Shown: positions 53,405-63,419, counted from the first letter of the stretch. The stretch: DNA of 64,000 bases from Ancylostoma caninum (GCA_037903475.1 JBAJFG010000604.1:1350001-1414000), one strand, 5' to 3'. The notes: generated by a model from the sequence alone, not told the origin. Numbers and translations: made by a program.

Positions 53405-56400
53405 TCAACGCCTACGAACTTCGGCGAGCGCCTGTATAACGCCGCGAAGACATGCGAATATGATATTCACCGCTGCTTGAAGGACTTCCGCGGCGAATTT
53501 TAACAGAAAGAGAAGGATCACAGGCCCGAACAAGTATGTTAGTAAGGCGAGGATGCCTACTCCTGCAACTGATGCCAGAGCAACGTGCCAATGCTCTTTG
53601 AAGGTTGATATTAGAGGTCGCAAGTCTGGTAGTGACAGTTGTGGCATCTGTAGAGCGTGTTCTTCGGTGCTTTCTTTGCCGAGAACAACGTGTTCAGGTA
53701 TGGATGAGTGGTATACCAGGGTCCCGAGAATGTTTAAGGTGTGCGTCTGGCCTCCACATTTATAGTAACAGTTATCACTAACGTGAGAAGAGTCATATTG
53801 GAGAATCACGTTAGCGGTTTCGTTTTTGTCAGAACAGCTCAGCAGTAGTGACTGCTCTGAACAGTCCAGTGCTACTTGTCTAGTTCTGCTAGAGTAGCAG
53901 CTTAGCGTTGTTCGCGCAGCTTCTTGGCAGCTGTAACAGCCCACTAGTTCAGATGCCAGAACGCGGCAGGGAGGATCAATTACTTGCTGAGCGATGGCAA
54001 ATCTCTTTGTAGTTGATAAAAGGACTGCTACTTCGGCATCCTTTTCAATGGCTATTACGGCGGAGTTGTTCCTTGATATTTCAAGGTGGGGCCGTCTGAG
54101 TGGAAGCACTGTTGTGGTGCGGTTTTGCGAGTAGAGTGGGGTACTCGAGCAGACACATTGCACCGATATCTTATTGGGGACGCATGCGCAGGTATGCTGA
54201 GCTTCGCACTTGTGGAATTGGTTGCTGGCTAATTCGGCATTAGCACACTTGACTGCTGCTGTCCAATTATCGTCGACGAGAATGGTCGATGTTTTTGTTT
54301 CCGCGAACCGCTGAAGTAGGATGGCGTGGTGTCCATGCTTGATTGATGAGACCTTTAGAGTCCATCCGCGTTGTTCTGTAGGTATGTACGGATGAAGCAC
54401 TATAGACTCTTCGACGTGCTCTTTCGGCGTTGATAGAGTCATTTTGACGTGTGCTTCCATGAGCCACGAAGCACATTTGAAGACGTGATAGACGCGGGGC
54501 GTTCGTGGAACGTATGCGACACGGAAGAACATGCAGCCTGGGAATGGAGTGAGACAGCCACATGCTAATCCTGCACATGTATTTGAGCACATTGAGTATC
54601 CGGGATATTTTTGTGCATGTTTCAGCTCCGGTACACTGTCATTTGGTTGGAGCTTTTCACAGAAATCTGATACACAGGACCCCATGAAGGGACAGCGTTT
54701 TTGGTAGAACGTTTCCGGTTCTGTGTCCCTAGTGTAGAACAGCGTTTGTTTCTTGCAGATGTTGCGAATTTCGACAACCTTCAAGTTTAGGAAGCCGACT
54801 GTGGAATTTTCGTGACGGAGTACCACACAGACTTCGTTTTGAAGAGTGTTGAATGAAAGTTCATTGTCGAACTCGAGAACGCATTTAGTACCATTGAGGC
54901 AGATTAAGTTAACGTCATGGCGTATGTGCGCTTTTTGGCAACCATTTACCTCGGTGAGGGTAACACATAGTACTGCTAAGATGACGAAACTTGATCTTCT
55001 GAAGTGAGCAAGTGAGAAGGTTTGAGAGGCTTCTTGGTACCCTCTTCTTGAACTCATATTGGCCTTTCGATTGCAGAACTTATTTGCTATAAGGGCAAAT
55101 ATGGCTGCTATGGTCAGCATCAGAGCAGAAATCACTACAGTTGTGCTGGCGACTGCCTTTTTTGGCGAACAGTGAGGATTTCCTAAGAGTAATTTTGTGA
55201 ATAGACGCTTGTCTTCACAAAAGTGCTGCCTTTCACAAGTGCAGGTTTCTACAGGCACCTTGCTCCATGGTGTTAGGTAGAGCGACACATTGACAGGATC
55301 GTTATGGGGAGAGGGTGGTAGTTGGAAAGCTACCACATCTCGTGCTTCTCTCATCCTACAGACGTTGTTGAAGCAAAGCTTGTAAGACAAGCTAGGTGGT
55401 TTTATTTCGAGTGATCCATTCGCACACGAAATGTATGTGGCATCGACTTTGGAGATTAGTGATAACAGCAGTGGGTAGAGTATCACTCTCGACAGATGGC
55501 TGTACTTATGCGAGCAACTGGCGTTGGCGAATTCGTTCTCGTCGTTTTCGTTATATCTAACGTTTAGCTTAGCCTTTCTTGGAGGCTGAACTCGCCGAAC
55601 GATGTTTTCTGGCTTCTTCTGAGTAGGGTGTTCTTTTTCAATATTGTCGACGGAGCGAATTTCCAGAGGAATTAGCTTGCAGACTGGGCGGTGGTAAATT
55701 CTTCCGGTCGCCCCCTTGACTTTTGCGGAGCGGACATACCCATCTGGGCTATTGATGATCTCCACCACTTTGCCGAGTGGCCAGTTTCCTCTTGGTACCA
55801 TCGAGTCTTGTTCGAGAATTACTATCTCACCGACCTGAGGGAATGGACGCGAGACATGTTTCCTGTTTCGGAACTCTGTTTTCTGTAATTCGCGGAGCTC
55901 GACAAGATATTCAGTCCTCCACCTTCTCCAAAAGTGGTCAGCGACCTCCTCTGAGAATTGCAGTGCTTCTTTAGCTTGAGCGAGTGTTTCAATTCTGGCG
56001 TCTTCGTAGTCTGGATCGTTACCAGATTCTTCATCAGCGCATTTTGGCAATGCAAACTTGATATTTCCTTGAAGGAAGTCCACCGGTCGCAGTGGGATTG
56101 ATGAGAGGTCATCAGGGTCAACCTTTGTGAGAGGACGGGTGTTGATGATAGCTTCGATGCAGGTAAGAGCTGTCAATAGCTTTGTGTACGATAATTTTTT
56201 GCGTCCTAATGTTTTATTCAGACATTTTTTGACGCATCCGATAAGCCTTTCCCAAACACCTCCCATCCAAGGCGCTGCTGACGGGTTAAAGATCCATTTG
56301 ATGTTATTGGAGGCACTGTATGACGCGACCGAATCGCCTGTTACTTGGTCTCGTTCGAATAACAGGTCGATGACTTTAGCACCAAGAACAAAGTTGGTGC

Positions 56401-59400
56401 CACAGTCAGAACGCATGATGCGTGGTACCCCTCTACGACTTATGAAGCGGAGGAAACTGTCTAGGAATGCTGCAGATGAGAGGCTTTCAACCAATTCCAG
56501 ATGAATCGCACGGGTGGTCAAACAGGTGTACAGTGCGACGTATACCTTTTCACCTGTGTTGATGGTTACAGGTCCCATGAAGTCACAGGCAGAGTTTTGG
56601 AAAGGTTTGCCAACTACCAATCTGTCCTTTGGAAGCGGTGCCATCTTTTGATGAGGGAAAGGGAGACCTTGCTCTCGCTTGCAAATGACGCATTTGTTCA
56701 AGATGTTCCGGATTTTGCCCGAAGGCCTTGGAATCCAGAATTTCTGACGAATAAGAGCTAGTGTGTGGTTACGTCCACAGTGTGCATTGTTCCTATGTAC
56801 ATCGTTGATGATTAGAGGAACAAGTTCTGAAGATGCTGGTATGAAAATAGGATTTTTCGTGTCTTCAGGCAAAGCGGCATTCGTGAGTCTGGACTTGGCT
56901 CTGATAAGACCAAGTTGGTCTCTGAAGATGTTTTTGTTCTTGTGTTTCACATGTAGCTCTTTGATGTCGATGTCCTTCGTTTCGTTGGCAATTATTAGAC
57001 GTTCACTTAATATCATTTCCTCAGCAGTAACATCTTTGTGCGGATCGAATTGATGTATATACTGGGTAGGGGCGTTTTTGCCTTTTCGCAAGCTCCATTT
57101 TGATACCCATAATGATAGCGCTTTCATTGCGCGTGTAAACACTCGTAGTGCTTGAGTATAGTAACGGTATCGCTTAAGATCTACAAGCGCTTCGGACGTT
57201 GTAATCGGTGTTGTTTTGAGAACAACATGCTGCGCACTGTTATTGTTTGGCGCGACGATCGGTTCGCTGAGGGGTAGTGAGTCGTCGCTGAGATCTTCGA
57301 TTGGCCAGCTGTTGCGCGTGTTGTGCCACCATTTTGGCCCGCTGAGCCAGTCGCTATTTACAAAAGTTTCCTTTGTTGTTGGTCTTGTGGCAATGTCTGC
57401 CGGGTTGAACTCAGATTCGACATAGTTGAAGTGAACACGAACGCCTTGCTCTTCCAGAGCCCTTACGATCTTTTTGATTCTATCGACTTGGTTTGTTACA
57501 AACAGGGGCTGTTTGTTAGATGATTTTATCCAAGATAGCGCAATTCTGCTATCGCTGACAAGATAAAGGTCGGAAATTTGGTTGTGATAATTCCTCAGTA
57601 TAGTGTTTGCGAGTCTAGCCGACATTAAAAGTGCTAGTAGCTCCAGTCTTGGTATTGTAACCTTCCTGTGTATAGGTGCTAGTCTTGATTTTCCACAAAG
57701 AAGTCCTGCTGTTTTATGCTCACCACCATGTGTAACGTAAGCACACGCAGCCATCGCAAATTGACTCGCGTCGCTAAATACCCATAGGTTGGAAGATTCT
57801 CGCGTTACCTCGCCAGATGCAACATTGCGCGGCACTTGGATTATGGTGCCGGATATGTCGCGGCAGATGTTGTTCCATTCGTTGAGTTGCTCTGGAGAGA
57901 TTTTTCCATTCCAATCGACTTGTTTTGTGATCGTATCGCGCATGAGTTTCTTTGCCTGCAGCAACAATGGAGCACCTAACCCCAGAGGATCGTAGATCTT
58001 GTGAATCTCACTGAGGAGCTGTCTTTTTGTCATTTGTTGTGCCATGGACAAAGAAATTTCAAGAGTGAAGTTGTCCTGGTCCGTGTTGTATTGCACACCA
58101 AGCAGTTTTGTTTGTCCTGTGTTCCCTTTATCATCTTTGGGGATTTGTTCATTTACTACACTTGAATTGCTAGCGAATTCTCTAAGGTTCATTCCGACTT
58201 GTTGGAAGAGCCTTTTGGACTCTTTGATTTTCGAAAGGGCTTCAGTTTCGTTTTGAGCCTGTAGGAATATATTGTCAACGTAGATGTTATCGAGAATTTC
58301 GTTGGACAATTTCGTCCCTGCCCTTGTTAGAAAAGATGCAAGTGACATGTTTAATATACTTGGAGCGGATTTTGTTCCAAATGGGAGACGCTTAAAGCGA
58401 TAGTGTTCGATGTTGTCTGCTGTGACGTCGGCGGCTGAGTCCTTGAGCCACAAAAAGCGGCATAGGTCACGATGTTCAGGACTAATGCGAATTTGTGTAA
58501 ATGCTGCTTGTATGTCTGCTGTCACTATTAAGGGCCACGAGCGGCAGGCTAACAGGATGTCCAAGACTTTATTCACGAAGCTTTCGCCAGTGTGCATGAC
58601 GTCGTTTAGCGACAGTTGACCTTTGCCTTTTGAGGAGGCATCGAATACAACTCGTAGTGGTACTGATTTTTCCTCTTTCCATACTCCGGAATGGGGCATA
58701 TAGTATTTTGTTCTGTCAGGATCGTTCAATTCAGACGTTGGTACAGGCTCGATGATACCATCATTTTTATACTGCGCGAAAATCTTGTTGTACCAGTATT
58801 TTTGTTCTGGGTGGGTTTCATGGTACTTGTGAAGCGATCTTAGCCTGCATATAGCAGTCTTGTAATTGTCTTTGAGATCGATCACGTTGGACTTGAGGGG
58901 AAACGGAGCTGTGATGAAACCATCTGTAAAGGATACCTTCTCGGAGTATTTATTAAGGTATTCATGCGCGGTGTCATTAGCACTGAACTCATCGGTATTG
59001 ATGCCCATACCTTCAAGTTCGTAAAGGTCCTTCAATTCTTGTTTTACGTCGGATATTAGTTCTGTGCAGGTAAACACAGTGTGCTCGTACCGGTTAACTG
59101 TGTTTGTTGGGGCTTTACCTATCCCGAATAGAGCTGGTCCGAAAACTGTGTTCTGCGCTAGGAGTCCAGATGGTAGTTTGATTGGTGGTCGATCTAGTAA
59201 AACTATTTTATCGTAAGATTCGACCCCAATGAGTATGACTGGTTTCTGGAGATCGCCAATGATAGATGGATTAGATAAGAAGATATTGTTCTCCTCGAGA
59301 AAATGTATGTCTTCAATTGTTAGGTTTGCAGATGGGAATGAATTCGTGAGAACCGGTTTCGTGCTCAATTGAAGTGCTACGGTAGTTCCGAAACGTGTTC

Positions 59401-61276
59401 TGAATGTTGCGGTCACCTTTTGTGACGTGTAAACTTCTACGTTTCCTCCTATACCGTGCATTGTGCAACGGAATGATTCGCCTTTCTCCAATCCTAAGCG
59501 GTTGGCGAGTTGACTGTCAATGAGGTTGCACTGGGCACCAGTGTCCAAGAAAATCAACACGTTTTCAAAGGCGCCAGTCGCTTCACTTTTTACTTGAGCT
59601 TCGGCTGTCATAAGTACAAATTGACTGGAGTTCTCATGCCCTTCCTTTTCATTCTGGGCAGAAAAAGTGCTCACTGTATTCTGTTGATCAGCGATAGCAT
59701 GGGAATCCTTTTCAAATGTGTTTGGCTCCTTTGTGAACATTACAGCTGCATGTCCTTGCTGGTTACGGTAGTTTGACCTTTGTTGCTCTTTTCGCTGAAA
59801 AGGGCTTGGAGCTTGTGAAGATGTATTCTGTTTATTAGGGGGCGGTTGAGGTGCCGTTGGTTGCTTTGAACATAGCGAAATATGGTGGTCACCATTGCAT
59901 GAGCGACAGTTGTTTAAATTGCATTCGCGGCTGCGGTGGGTGGTTGAAAAGCATTTCCAGCACGCAAGTATACCTCTTAATGCTTTTCTGCGATCGGCAG
60001 CGTTGGCAACGGTGCGGCAGTCTCTGCTGTTATGGTTGGTGCGGCGACAAAAGAGGCATTGCGCTGGTATCGGGCCTCTTTGTTGCATCGTATTATTTCT
60101 TGGTTGTGGACGAGTTATGGAGTTTACACGTCTTTCAAAGATGACTCTTGATGAAACGGCCTTTTCAAGAGCATCAAGAAGAGTACCCACACTTATATTG
60201 TCGATTTCTGAAGTGGAAGTCACTATCTCTTTGATGACATCGTAAGGGAACTTCGACAGAATAGTGTCAACCCACAATGGATCATGTTTCGCGCGAATGT
60301 CGTGGCCAGTTGCCACCATCTGGTGTACCAGGTCGCTTATTTTGTCGAGCGTCGCCGCGCACCTTTGTGCTGAGTTATTGGCGGCTGGCACATTTGTTAG
60401 TCTCTGGACGATTACTGACCTGTTGTTACTTTTATTGCCGAATTTCTTATGGAGAATATCGACTATCAGTTTGTAGTTCTCAGCTTTCTTGGAAATGCTC
60501 TTCACTGCGTCCAGGGCTTGGTTTCGGAGAGCATCTTTCAAATAGAGTATTTTCTCTAAGTCTCCAAGTTGTGGATTTTTGTCGACAATTAGTGAATATG
60601 TATCCCAAAACTCCTCCCAAGAGTCGTTATCGCCGCTAAATGTGGGGAGTTTGATTTCCGGATACTTTATTCTCAGAACAGGAGTAAGATCCAGAGCATT
60701 TTCTTGAGAAAGGATGTTTGCGCGAGTGCCCTGTTGTGAGCCGTATTGATCGTCTGGTTGCTCGTTATGTGCGCCGAGTAACGGGTCAATTATACCCTTT
60801 GTTTCATCGTCCATGTGTTGACTGTAGTGCCCCTTTATACTTGAATGCGGCGCATTTTTGTCCATTTCTTTTGGTTTTCCTAGGTTCAGAATTGCCATTT
60901 GGGTTTCTAATTCTGTCAACCTAGCATTGATCACCATTATCACATTGTCACTTTCTTGTAGAAGTGAGCGGAAGTTTACTTGGGCTTGGAACTCGTTAAG
61001 TTCGTCGATCATGTCTTTTTTCTCTCCTTTCGTTGCTTCTGCGTAGCTTCTGAGGACGTAGTCGTACGCTTCCTTTAGTGAGGAGCGTTTGCGTTCTATG
61101 TTTCTTTCGGCAATCTGCAATTCACACTGTCGCGAATAACAGTAGTTCTTAATTTCCTTCTCATCCCCTTCTGGAAATTGATTGGGGGAGGTAGAAGACT
61201 TGTAATAGTCGAGTGTTGTTCTTAGGGAGGAGTGCTCATCTCCAAGAGCTTGCAAAAGGAGAGTTATTTTACTCAT
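53405..61276 (-). CDS. BEL/Pao gag-pol-env-like polyprotein
   Basis: A single 2,623-codon frame. Approximate domains by residue: coiled N-terminus 1-170; DUF1759 gag-like core 205-350 (KLPTFSGDNDSWEEFWDTYS); zinc knuckles 405-470 (CLFCRRTNHNSRDC, CWKCFSTTH); aspartic protease with FLDTGAQ near 577; RT with TADIQAAFTQIR near 910-920 and YVDN near 999, where most families have YVDD; RNase H-like WVFSDASQFAMAA near 1160; integrase zinc site HCGRNH near 1499 and core starting CDFMGPV near 1562 to APWMGGVWERL near 1672; DUF5641 near 1810-1860. From about 1920 there is an env-like part with hydrophobic segments near 2045-2067 and 2092-2110, a Cys-rich ectodomain (CSNTCAGLACGCL) like phlebovirus-type glycoproteins of nematode BEL elements, and a C-terminal membrane anchor near 2562-2600. 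Gag, pol and env share one frame without a stop or shift, so separation must rely on proteolysis. Confidence 0.96.
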   Translation of the reverse strand: MSKITLLLQALGDEHSSLRTTLDYYKSSTSPNQFPEGDEKEIKNYCYSRQCELQIAERNIERKRSSLKEAYDYVLRSYAEATKGEKKDMIDELNEFQAQVNFRSLLQESDNVIMVINARLTELETQMAILNLGKPKEMDKNAPHSSIKGHYSQHMDDETKGIIDPLLGAHNEQPDDQYGSQQGTRANILSQENALDLTPVLRIKYPEIKLPTFSGDNDSWEEFWDTYSLIVDKNPQLGDLEKILYLKDALRNQALDAVKSISKKAENYKLIVDILHKKFGNKSNNRSVIVQRLTNVPAANNSAQRCAATLDKISDLVHQMVATGHDIRAKHDPLWVDTILSKFPYDVIKEIVTSTSEIDNISVGTLLDALEKAVSSRVIFERRVNSITRPQPRNNTMQQRGPIPAQCLFCRRTNHNSRDCRTVANAADRRKALRGILACWKCFSTTHRSRECNLNNCRSCNGDHHISLCSKQPTAPQPPPNKQNTSSQAPSPFQRKEQQRSNYRNQQGHAAVMFTKEPNTFEKDSHAIADQQNTVSTFSAQNEKEGHENSSQFVLMTAEAQVKSEATGAFENVLIFLDTGAQCNLIDSQLANRLGLEKGESFRCTMHGIGGNVEVYTSQKVTATFRTRFGTTVALQLSTKPVLTNSFPSANLTIEDIHFLEENNIFLSNPSIIGDLQKPVILIGVESYDKIVLLDRPPIKLPSGLLAQNTVFGPALFGIGKAPTNTVNRYEHTVFTCTELISDVKQELKDLYELEGMGINTDEFSANDTAHEYLNKYSEKVSFTDGFITAPFPLKSNVIDLKDNYKTAICRLRSLHKYHETHPEQKYWYNKIFAQYKNDGIIEPVPTSELNDPDRTKYYMPHSGVWKEEKSVPLRVVFDASSKGKGQLSLNDVMHTGESFVNKVLDILLACRSWPLIVTADIQAAFTQIRISPEHRDLCRFLWLKDSAADVTADNIEHYRFKRLPFGTKSAPSILNMSLASFLTRAGTKLSNEILDNIYVDNIFLQAQNETEALSKIKESKRLFQQVGMNLREFASNSSVVNEQIPKDDKGNTGQTKLLGVQYNTDQDNFTLEISLSMAQQMTKRQLLSEIHKIYDPLGLGAPLLLQAKKLMRDTITKQVDWNGKISPEQLNEWNNICRDISGTIIQVPRNVASGEVTRESSNLWVFSDASQFAMAACAYVTHGGEHKTAGLLCGKSRLAPIHRKVTIPRLELLALLMSARLANTILRNYHNQISDLYLVSDSRIALSWIKSSNKQPLFVTNQVDRIKKIVRALEEQGVRVHFNYVESEFNPADIATRPTTKETFVNSDWLSGPKWWHNTRNSWPIEDLSDDSLPLSEPIVAPNNNSAQHVVLKTTPITTSEALVDLKRYRYYTQALRVFTRAMKALSLWVSKWSLRKGKNAPTQYIHQFDPHKDVTAEEMILSERLIIANETKDIDIKELHVKHKNKNIFRDQLGLIRAKSRLTNAALPEDTKNPIFIPASSELVPLIINDVHRNNAHCGRNHTLALIRQKFWIPRPSGKIRNILNKCVICKREQGLPFPHQKMAPLPKDRLVVGKPFQNSACDFMGPVTINTGEKVYVALYTCLTTRAIHLELVESLSSAAFLDSFLRFISRRGVPRIMRSDCGTNFVLGAKVIDLLFERDQVTGDSVASYSASNNIKWIFNPSAAPWMGGVWERLIGCVKKCLNKTLGRKKLSYTKLLTALTCIEAIINTRPLTKVDPDDLSSIPLRPVDFLQGNIKFALPKCADEESGNDPDYEDARIETLAQAKEALQFSEEVADHFWRRWRTEYLVELRELQKTEFRNRKHVSRPFPQVGEIVILEQDSMVPRGNWPLGKVVEIINSPDGYVRSAKVKGATGRIYHRPVCKLIPLEIRSVDNIEKEHPTQKKPENIVRRVQPPRKAKLNVRYNENDENEFANASCSHKYSHLSRVILYPLLLSLISKVDATYISCANGSLEIKPPSLSYKLCFNNVCRMREARDVVAFQLPPSPHNDPVNVSLYLTPWSKVPVETCTCERQHFCEDKRLFTKLLLGNPHCSPKKAVASTTVVISALMLTIAAIFALIANKFCNRKANMSSRRGYQEASQTFSLAHFRRSSFVILAVLCVTLTEVNGCQKAHIRHDVNLICLNGTKCVLEFDNELSFNTLQNEVCVVLRHENSTVGFLNLKVVEIRNICKKQTLFYTRDTEPETFYQKRCPFMGSCVSDFCEKLQPNDSVPELKHAQKYPGYSMCSNTCAGLACGCLTPFPGCMFFRVAYVPRTPRVYHVFKCASWLMEAHVKMTLSTPKEHVEESIVLHPYIPTEQRGWTLKVSSIKHGHHAILLQRFAETKTSTILVDDNWTAAVKCANAELASNQFHKCEAQHTCACVPNKISVQCVCSSTPLYSQNRTTTVLPLRRPHLEISRNNSAVIAIEKDAEVAVLLSTTKRFAIAQQVIDPPCRVLASELVGCYSCQEAARTTLSCYSSRTRQVALDCSEQSLLLSCSDKNETANVILQYDSSHVSDNCYYKCGGQTHTLNILGTLVYHSSIPEHVVLGKESTEEHALQMPQLSLPDLRPLISTFKEHWHVALASVAGVGILALLTYLFGPVILLFLLKFAAEVLQAAVNIIFACLRGVIQALAEVRRR

Positions 61277-61350
61277 TTTTGTATCAGCGGTCCTTTGCCG
61301 GTTGCGGGAGGACGGGCTGATATAGGATTGCCACGCGGGTGGTTAAGTTT

Positions 61351-61363
61351 GGCCGATGCACCA
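61351..61363 (-). promoter_or_regulatory. BEL primer binding site (tRNA-Gly type)
   Basis: On minus, six bases after the 5' LTR, TGGTGCATCGGCC is complementary to a tRNA 3' end GGCCGATGCA-CCA. From general knowledge this 3' end belongs to metazoan tRNA-Gly(GCC). Thirteen bases match and then similarity stops. Confidence 0.88.
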
Positions 61364-61369
61364 GAAATT

Positions 61370-61531
61370 TGTAGTGGGCTCGGACACCGTTCAATTAACA
61401 ATCTGTTTATTCACCACTGGACGTCCGCGCTTCAGTGCGGACAGTAACAACACTGAACATAATTGCCCCGCCCATTTCTGAGCGAGGAAACCGAGAGGGC
61501 GTTGCGGCCTTTTTTATGATGGGCCGCAACA
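61370..61531 (-). repeat. BEL 5' LTR (162 bp)
   Basis: No difference seen from the 3' LTR over 162 bp. As the upstream copy it would hold the promoter: a cataaaaaagg word lies within the first 20-25 bases of the LTR on minus, in a hairpin loop. The large frame begins 93 bp after the LTR. Confidence 0.97.
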
Positions 61532-61628
61532 GGCTCTCTCTAGTTCAAGTATTCCTCCACAAATATTATTAAGCATATCAGTTATATCCTGATCTGTACG
61601 ATTATGTATGACTAGTATATCATCCATA
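61532..61628 (-). pseudogene. Reverse transcriptase fragment, upstream half (split by the BEL insertion)
   Basis: On minus, MDDILVIHNRTDQDITDML... leads to a break at the BEL target site (GGCTC). The MDDILV word is the catalytic motif C of an RT (expected YxDDILV). Upstream of it the sequence changes to a GC hairpin repeat, so the 5' side is lost. Its continuation is at 51,876-52,108. Confidence 0.8.
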
Positions 61629-61640
61629 CCAGCCTGATCG

Positions 61641-61700
61641 TCCGGCTAACGCCGGACTCTCAGGCTTCTTTTCGTGACTGTCTCGCTTCGCTCGCATATT
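61641..61700. repeat. GC-hairpin repeat fragment
   Basis: It contains gtccggctaacgccggac, a perfect 8-bp-arm hairpin, and cgcttcgctcgc. The style matches the 142-bp MITE at 45,837-45,978 (gcctacgccgag; gcgaagcgagc). It truncates the older RT gene. Confidence 0.6.
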
Positions 61701-61828
61701 TTCACTGTCCTCAGATAAGATTGGTGCAGGTGGATGAACAGACACTATCCACAGAGAAGTATTCTTTATCGCAGTTCATGGAACCACTGACCCACTATAG
61801 ACAGCTCCTTTCAACAATTTCTGGCAAC

Positions 61829-62236
61829 GGCGTTTCCCCGCTTTTGGATGCCGGCGCACCCTTATCACGCCGTTGGACCCGACTCTAGGCGTTTCCCCGC
61901 TTTTGGACGCCGGCGCACCCTTATCACGCCGTTGGACCCGACTCTAGGCGTTTCCCCGCTTTTGGACGCCGGCGCACCCTTATCACGCCGTTGGACCCGA
62001 CTCTAGGCGTTTCCCCGCTTTTGGACGCCGGCGCACCCTTATCACGCCGTTGGACCCGACTCCAGGCGTTTCCCCACTAGCGTTTCCCCGCTTTTGGACG
62101 CCGAAGCATCCTTGTCACGCCGTTGGACCCGAGTCCAGGTGTTTCCCCGCTTTTGGACGCCGTCGCACCCTTATCATGCCGTTGGACCCGACTCCTAGCG
62201 TTTCCCCGCTTTTGGATGCCGGAGCATCCTTATCAC
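61829..62236 (+). repeat. Minisatellite, 59-bp unit, about seven copies
   Basis: Units start ggcgtttccccgcttttgga and end ttggacccgactcta, at 61,829, 61,888, 61,947, 62,006 and 62,065, then with small rearrangement to about 62,236. The first four are near-identical; the later ones diverge. A 59-bp unit is not a multiple of three, so the frame running through it is not a repeat protein. Confidence 0.95.
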
Positions 62237-62560
62237 ATCGCCAGCCCACCTCTAACACCATCCTAAGGCGTAACCCTCATCCGTGTCATCCCTCGTTCGC
62301 CTCATTCCTCCTCTTCGTTATAGAGGTGTCCTACCCTTCTCTTTCCTTTTATACGGTCCTGTAATCAAAAACCTATCTCATTCATTCCGACCGTGATCAA
62401 AACAACTGTCGGCCATTAACATGTCTGAACATGACGAAAGTGGCCCGAAACTCCTGTAAATCAAGGTAAAAATCAAAATTTACCACATTTTCATACATAA
62501 CTCGACGCGCTGAGCACGATGGTACAGGTATTTTCCATTTTTGATGGCTGGTTCTCGTGC
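62237..62560. other. No supported gene
   Basis: Short sequence between the minisatellite and the CA repeat with nothing assignable. Confidence 0.4.
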
Positions 62561-62582
62561 ACACACACACACACACACACAT
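62561..62582. repeat. (CA)n microsatellite
   Basis: About eleven CA units. Confidence 0.95.
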
Positions 62583-62699
62583 GAACTGCCAATTAATAAG
62601 AAGTAAGATGTCGGTAAGGTTGAAATAACAGGTTGCTATTTTCGATTTGATTAGAAGAGTTGATATATTCGAGGTAAACCAAAGTTAGGTCTGCCGGGA

Positions 62700-63020
62700 C
62701 TGGGCTTCAGCTTCAAAAAAGTCATTTGTCGGGGATGAGAAAGAAAAATTTTGCATAAATCGCACCGTTGTGCGATTAGAAGCATAATCGCGGCCAACAT
62801 GTTTCCGCAATAGTCAAAAAATATTTTCAAGAACTTCACCAATCCCGTTGTCTTCTGCTGTTGGATGCTGAAAATCTGAAAATAGTGGTTGAAATCAACG
62901 AAAGTGTAATCCTAGTCCTAAGAAAACTCAAAAATAGTCGTGTGAGGTATCGTTCTTGTCCTAACCATGTGCACATTCTCAAAAATGGATTTATGGTGCT
63001 TTGGTATGACTTTCGTTGAA
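62700..63020 (-). repeat. Interspersed repeat, copy 2 (inverted)
   Basis: The inverse of 44,291-44,602, with long exact runs such as catgtttccgcaatagtcaa. Ends are not sharply defined; similarity fades near 63,020. Confidence 0.88.
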
Positions 63021-63393
63021 GATGGTGGACTAACGGTTCCCACATTCAGGAAATTAAATGCGGATATAATTGGGAGAGACTCGATGCAGCGAGTCTCTCT
63101 TGATTGTATCCCTAAGTGATTTTGCTGATTGATCACCTAAAGTTTCCGAAATTTAAAATTTTAATCATGCTACCAGGTAGATTGGACCATCCTGATCCCG
63201 AATATCTGTTTTGAAAATAGTTGAGATTGAAGCGAGTTATGGAGAAACGACAAAAAAAAACGCGGAATCGCGTATATCGCGCAGTTTCATACACCGTTGA
63301 TATTGTATGTACAAGTCGAGCGGAGCTAATTCTACACGCTAGTGGAATAATGGAACATCCTTCTCAAAAGTGAAGCTTGTGGTAAAGGTTGTT

Positions 63394-63407
63394 GGGGGGG
63401 GGGGGGG
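63394..63407 (+). repeat. G14 homopolymer
   Basis: Fourteen consecutive G, followed by G-rich then AT-rich sequence. The layout resembles the homopolymer end of the CTCCGC-core repeat family, though the core itself is not seen here. Confidence 0.95.
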
Positions 63408-63419
63408 TGGGTGGAGTGG

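Larger units (their letters stand above)
52109..61531 (-). mobile_element. Complete BEL/Pao LTR retrotransposon with env-like region (9.4 kb)
   Basis: A full-length element with 162-bp LTRs, 5-bp target duplication, tRNA-Gly-type primer site, one large gag-pol-env-like frame and a smaller downstream frame. Domain order in pol (protease, RT, RNase H, integrase) and the DUF1759/DUF1758/DUF5641-type parts place it in BEL/Pao. No difference was found between the LTRs, so insertion is recent. The frame has no stop or shift, so it may be an active master copy. An envelope-like region makes it comparable to the nematode BEL elements (Cer7/Tas type) described as endogenous retrovirus-like. Confidence 0.97.

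Noticed and set aside
54267..54590. 107-codon minus frame inside the BEL polyprotein
   Set aside because: It is an overlapping frame of the env-like region without a domain.
59851..60245. Plus-strand frames of 97-116 codons opposite the BEL gag region
   Set aside because: They are shadows of the high-confidence minus coding frame.
61370..61531. Shared 162-bp sequence as a simple dispersed repeat
   Set aside because: The TG/CA ends, the GGCTC duplication and the primer site show that it is the LTR pair of one element.
61829..62236. CRISPR-like array
   Set aside because: The units are contiguous tandem copies without unique spacers, in a eukaryotic context.
62050..62364. 104-codon frame over the minisatellite
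   Set aside because: The unit is 59 bp, so successive copies change frame; a repeat protein is not maintained.
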